Of a stretch of 12,164 nt of DNA, positions 11,635 to 12,164 are shown in pieces (positions within the stretch are counted from its first letter, which is position 1; each line of letters begins with the position of its first letter). The notes below the pieces were generated by a model. It was not told the DNA's origin and did no database searches. It was given only the letters and a program-made list of their open reading frames with translations. The DNA lies in NCBI GenBank assembly GCA_934615635.1, contig CAKTTT010000056.1:1-12164 (forward strand), read 5' to 3'. Position numbers and translations under genes: made by a program. Source of the DNA: an uncultured Eubacteriales bacterium (GTDB taxonomy: Bacteria; Bacillota; Clostridia; Oscillospirales; Acutalibacteraceae).

Positions 11635-12164
11635 ATGCGGGACAACGATTTGGCAAATGACGGGCTCAACCTGCCCTACAGCCTGGAGGCGGAGCAGGCC
11701 GTCTTAGGCAGCATCCTGATCGATGCCAACAGCATGAATCAGGTGGCGGACTTTCTGCGTCCGGAACATTTCTATCTGCCGGAGCATCAGGCGGTTTACC
11801 GGGTGATGAGCGTCAAGATGATGGAATCCAGGACCATCGATTTCGTCACTGTCCTGGAATCGCTGAAATCCGAGGGGTTTTTCGCCGGAGAGGACGGCAA
11901 GGCGTATCTGCTTAAGATGGCCCAGATGGTTCCCTCCGTCGCCAACATCACCCATTACGCGAGGATTGTCAAGGAAAAATACGACGTCCGGTCCCTCATC
12001 ACCGTTTCCCGGGAGATCATAGAGGACGCCATGGACCCGGGGATTGAAGCCGGCGTACTGATGGATTCGGCGGAGCAGAAGATTTATAACATCCGCCAGG
12101 GCCGACAGCAGGGCGGCCTGGTTCCCATTCGGGATGTGTTGGCCAGCAACTATGAGATCTTCAC
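11635..12164 (+). CDS. dnaB: replicative DNA helicase DnaB, 5' part (runs off the window)
   Basis: The 176 visible codons give the N-terminal domain of the hexameric replicative helicase (called DnaC in Bacillus), which binds primase and helps ring assembly. The start MRDNDLANDGLNLPYSLEAE leads into the signature EAEQAVLGSILID (18-30), followed by FLRPEHFYLPEHQAVYRVM, DFVTVLESLKSEG and the helical part ITHYARIVKEKYDVRSLI. The frame then enters the linker region near NIRQGRQQGG. The RecA-like ATPase domain with the Walker motifs lies beyond the edge. AAAGGA (11622-11627) precedes the ATG by seven bases. The frame is open to the last base, so no stop is seen. Confidence 0.95.
   Translation, partial: MRDNDLANDGLNLPYSLEAEQAVLGSILIDANSMNQVADFLRPEHFYLPEHQAVYRVMSVKMMESRTIDFVTVLESLKSEGFFAGEDGKAYLLKMAQMVPSVANITHYARIVKEKYDVRSLITVSREIIEDAMDPGIEAGVLMDSAEQKIYNIRQGRQQGGLVPIRDVLASNYEIF

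Overview
The window looks like chromosomal DNA from a G+C-rich member of the Clostridia (Oscillospiraceae/Ruminococcaceae type). The evidence is the Firmicute gene order gdpP-rplI-dnaB, an RNase J, a two-gene nifS-nifU cluster, strong AGGAGG-type ribosome binding sites with some GTG starts, and third codon positions so G+C-rich that very long meaningless ORFs appear antisense to real genes. No tRNA, rRNA, CRISPR array, insertion sequence or phage gene is visible.

Left part (1-1800). The window opens with the 3' end of an unidentified + strand gene (stop at 116-118). Two stem-loop terminators follow, separating it from a convergent minus-strand DUF368/PopT-type undecaprenyl-phosphate transporter gene (337-1191) that has a clear promoter at 1240-1267. 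Beyond that promoter lies a block with no gene, then the remains of a glutamate 5-kinase gene (proB). It has a good Shine-Dalgarno sequence, but the start position reads TTA, and homology stops after about 113 residues, exactly at the terminator of the next operon.

Minus-strand block (1799-4188). Three housekeeping genes lie on the minus strand. They are rnhA (RNase HI), then nifS (cysteine desulfurase) and nifU (Fe-S scaffold) as a tight pair. rnhA and nifS each have a recognisable sigma-A-type promoter, and nifU ends in a strong T-tailed terminator.

Plus-strand block (4283-12164). Divergent from rnhA is a 774-residue protein that fuses a sugar-phosphate nucleotidyltransferase and hexapeptide repeats to a phosphomannomutase-like half whose catalytic motifs are eroded. 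Next is a gap of about 410 bases. It holds a possible short transcript, with a consensus-like promoter at 6582-6610 and an intrinsic terminator ending at 6780, followed by a structured stretch leading to RNase J. RNase J is followed by gdpP (c-di-AMP phosphodiesterase), rplI (ribosomal protein L9) and the 5' part of dnaB (replicative helicase), which runs off the window.

The gene content is mostly core metabolism: Fe-S assembly, RNA turnover, envelope lipid-carrier recycling, nucleotide-sugar synthesis, c-di-AMP breakdown and replication. I do not see a convincing new multi-gene system. The items most worth testing are the possible RNA or attenuator ahead of RNase J (6582-6780), the freshly decayed proB, the pseudoenzyme half of the nucleotidyltransferase fusion, and a leader motif shared by the DUF368 gene and nifS.
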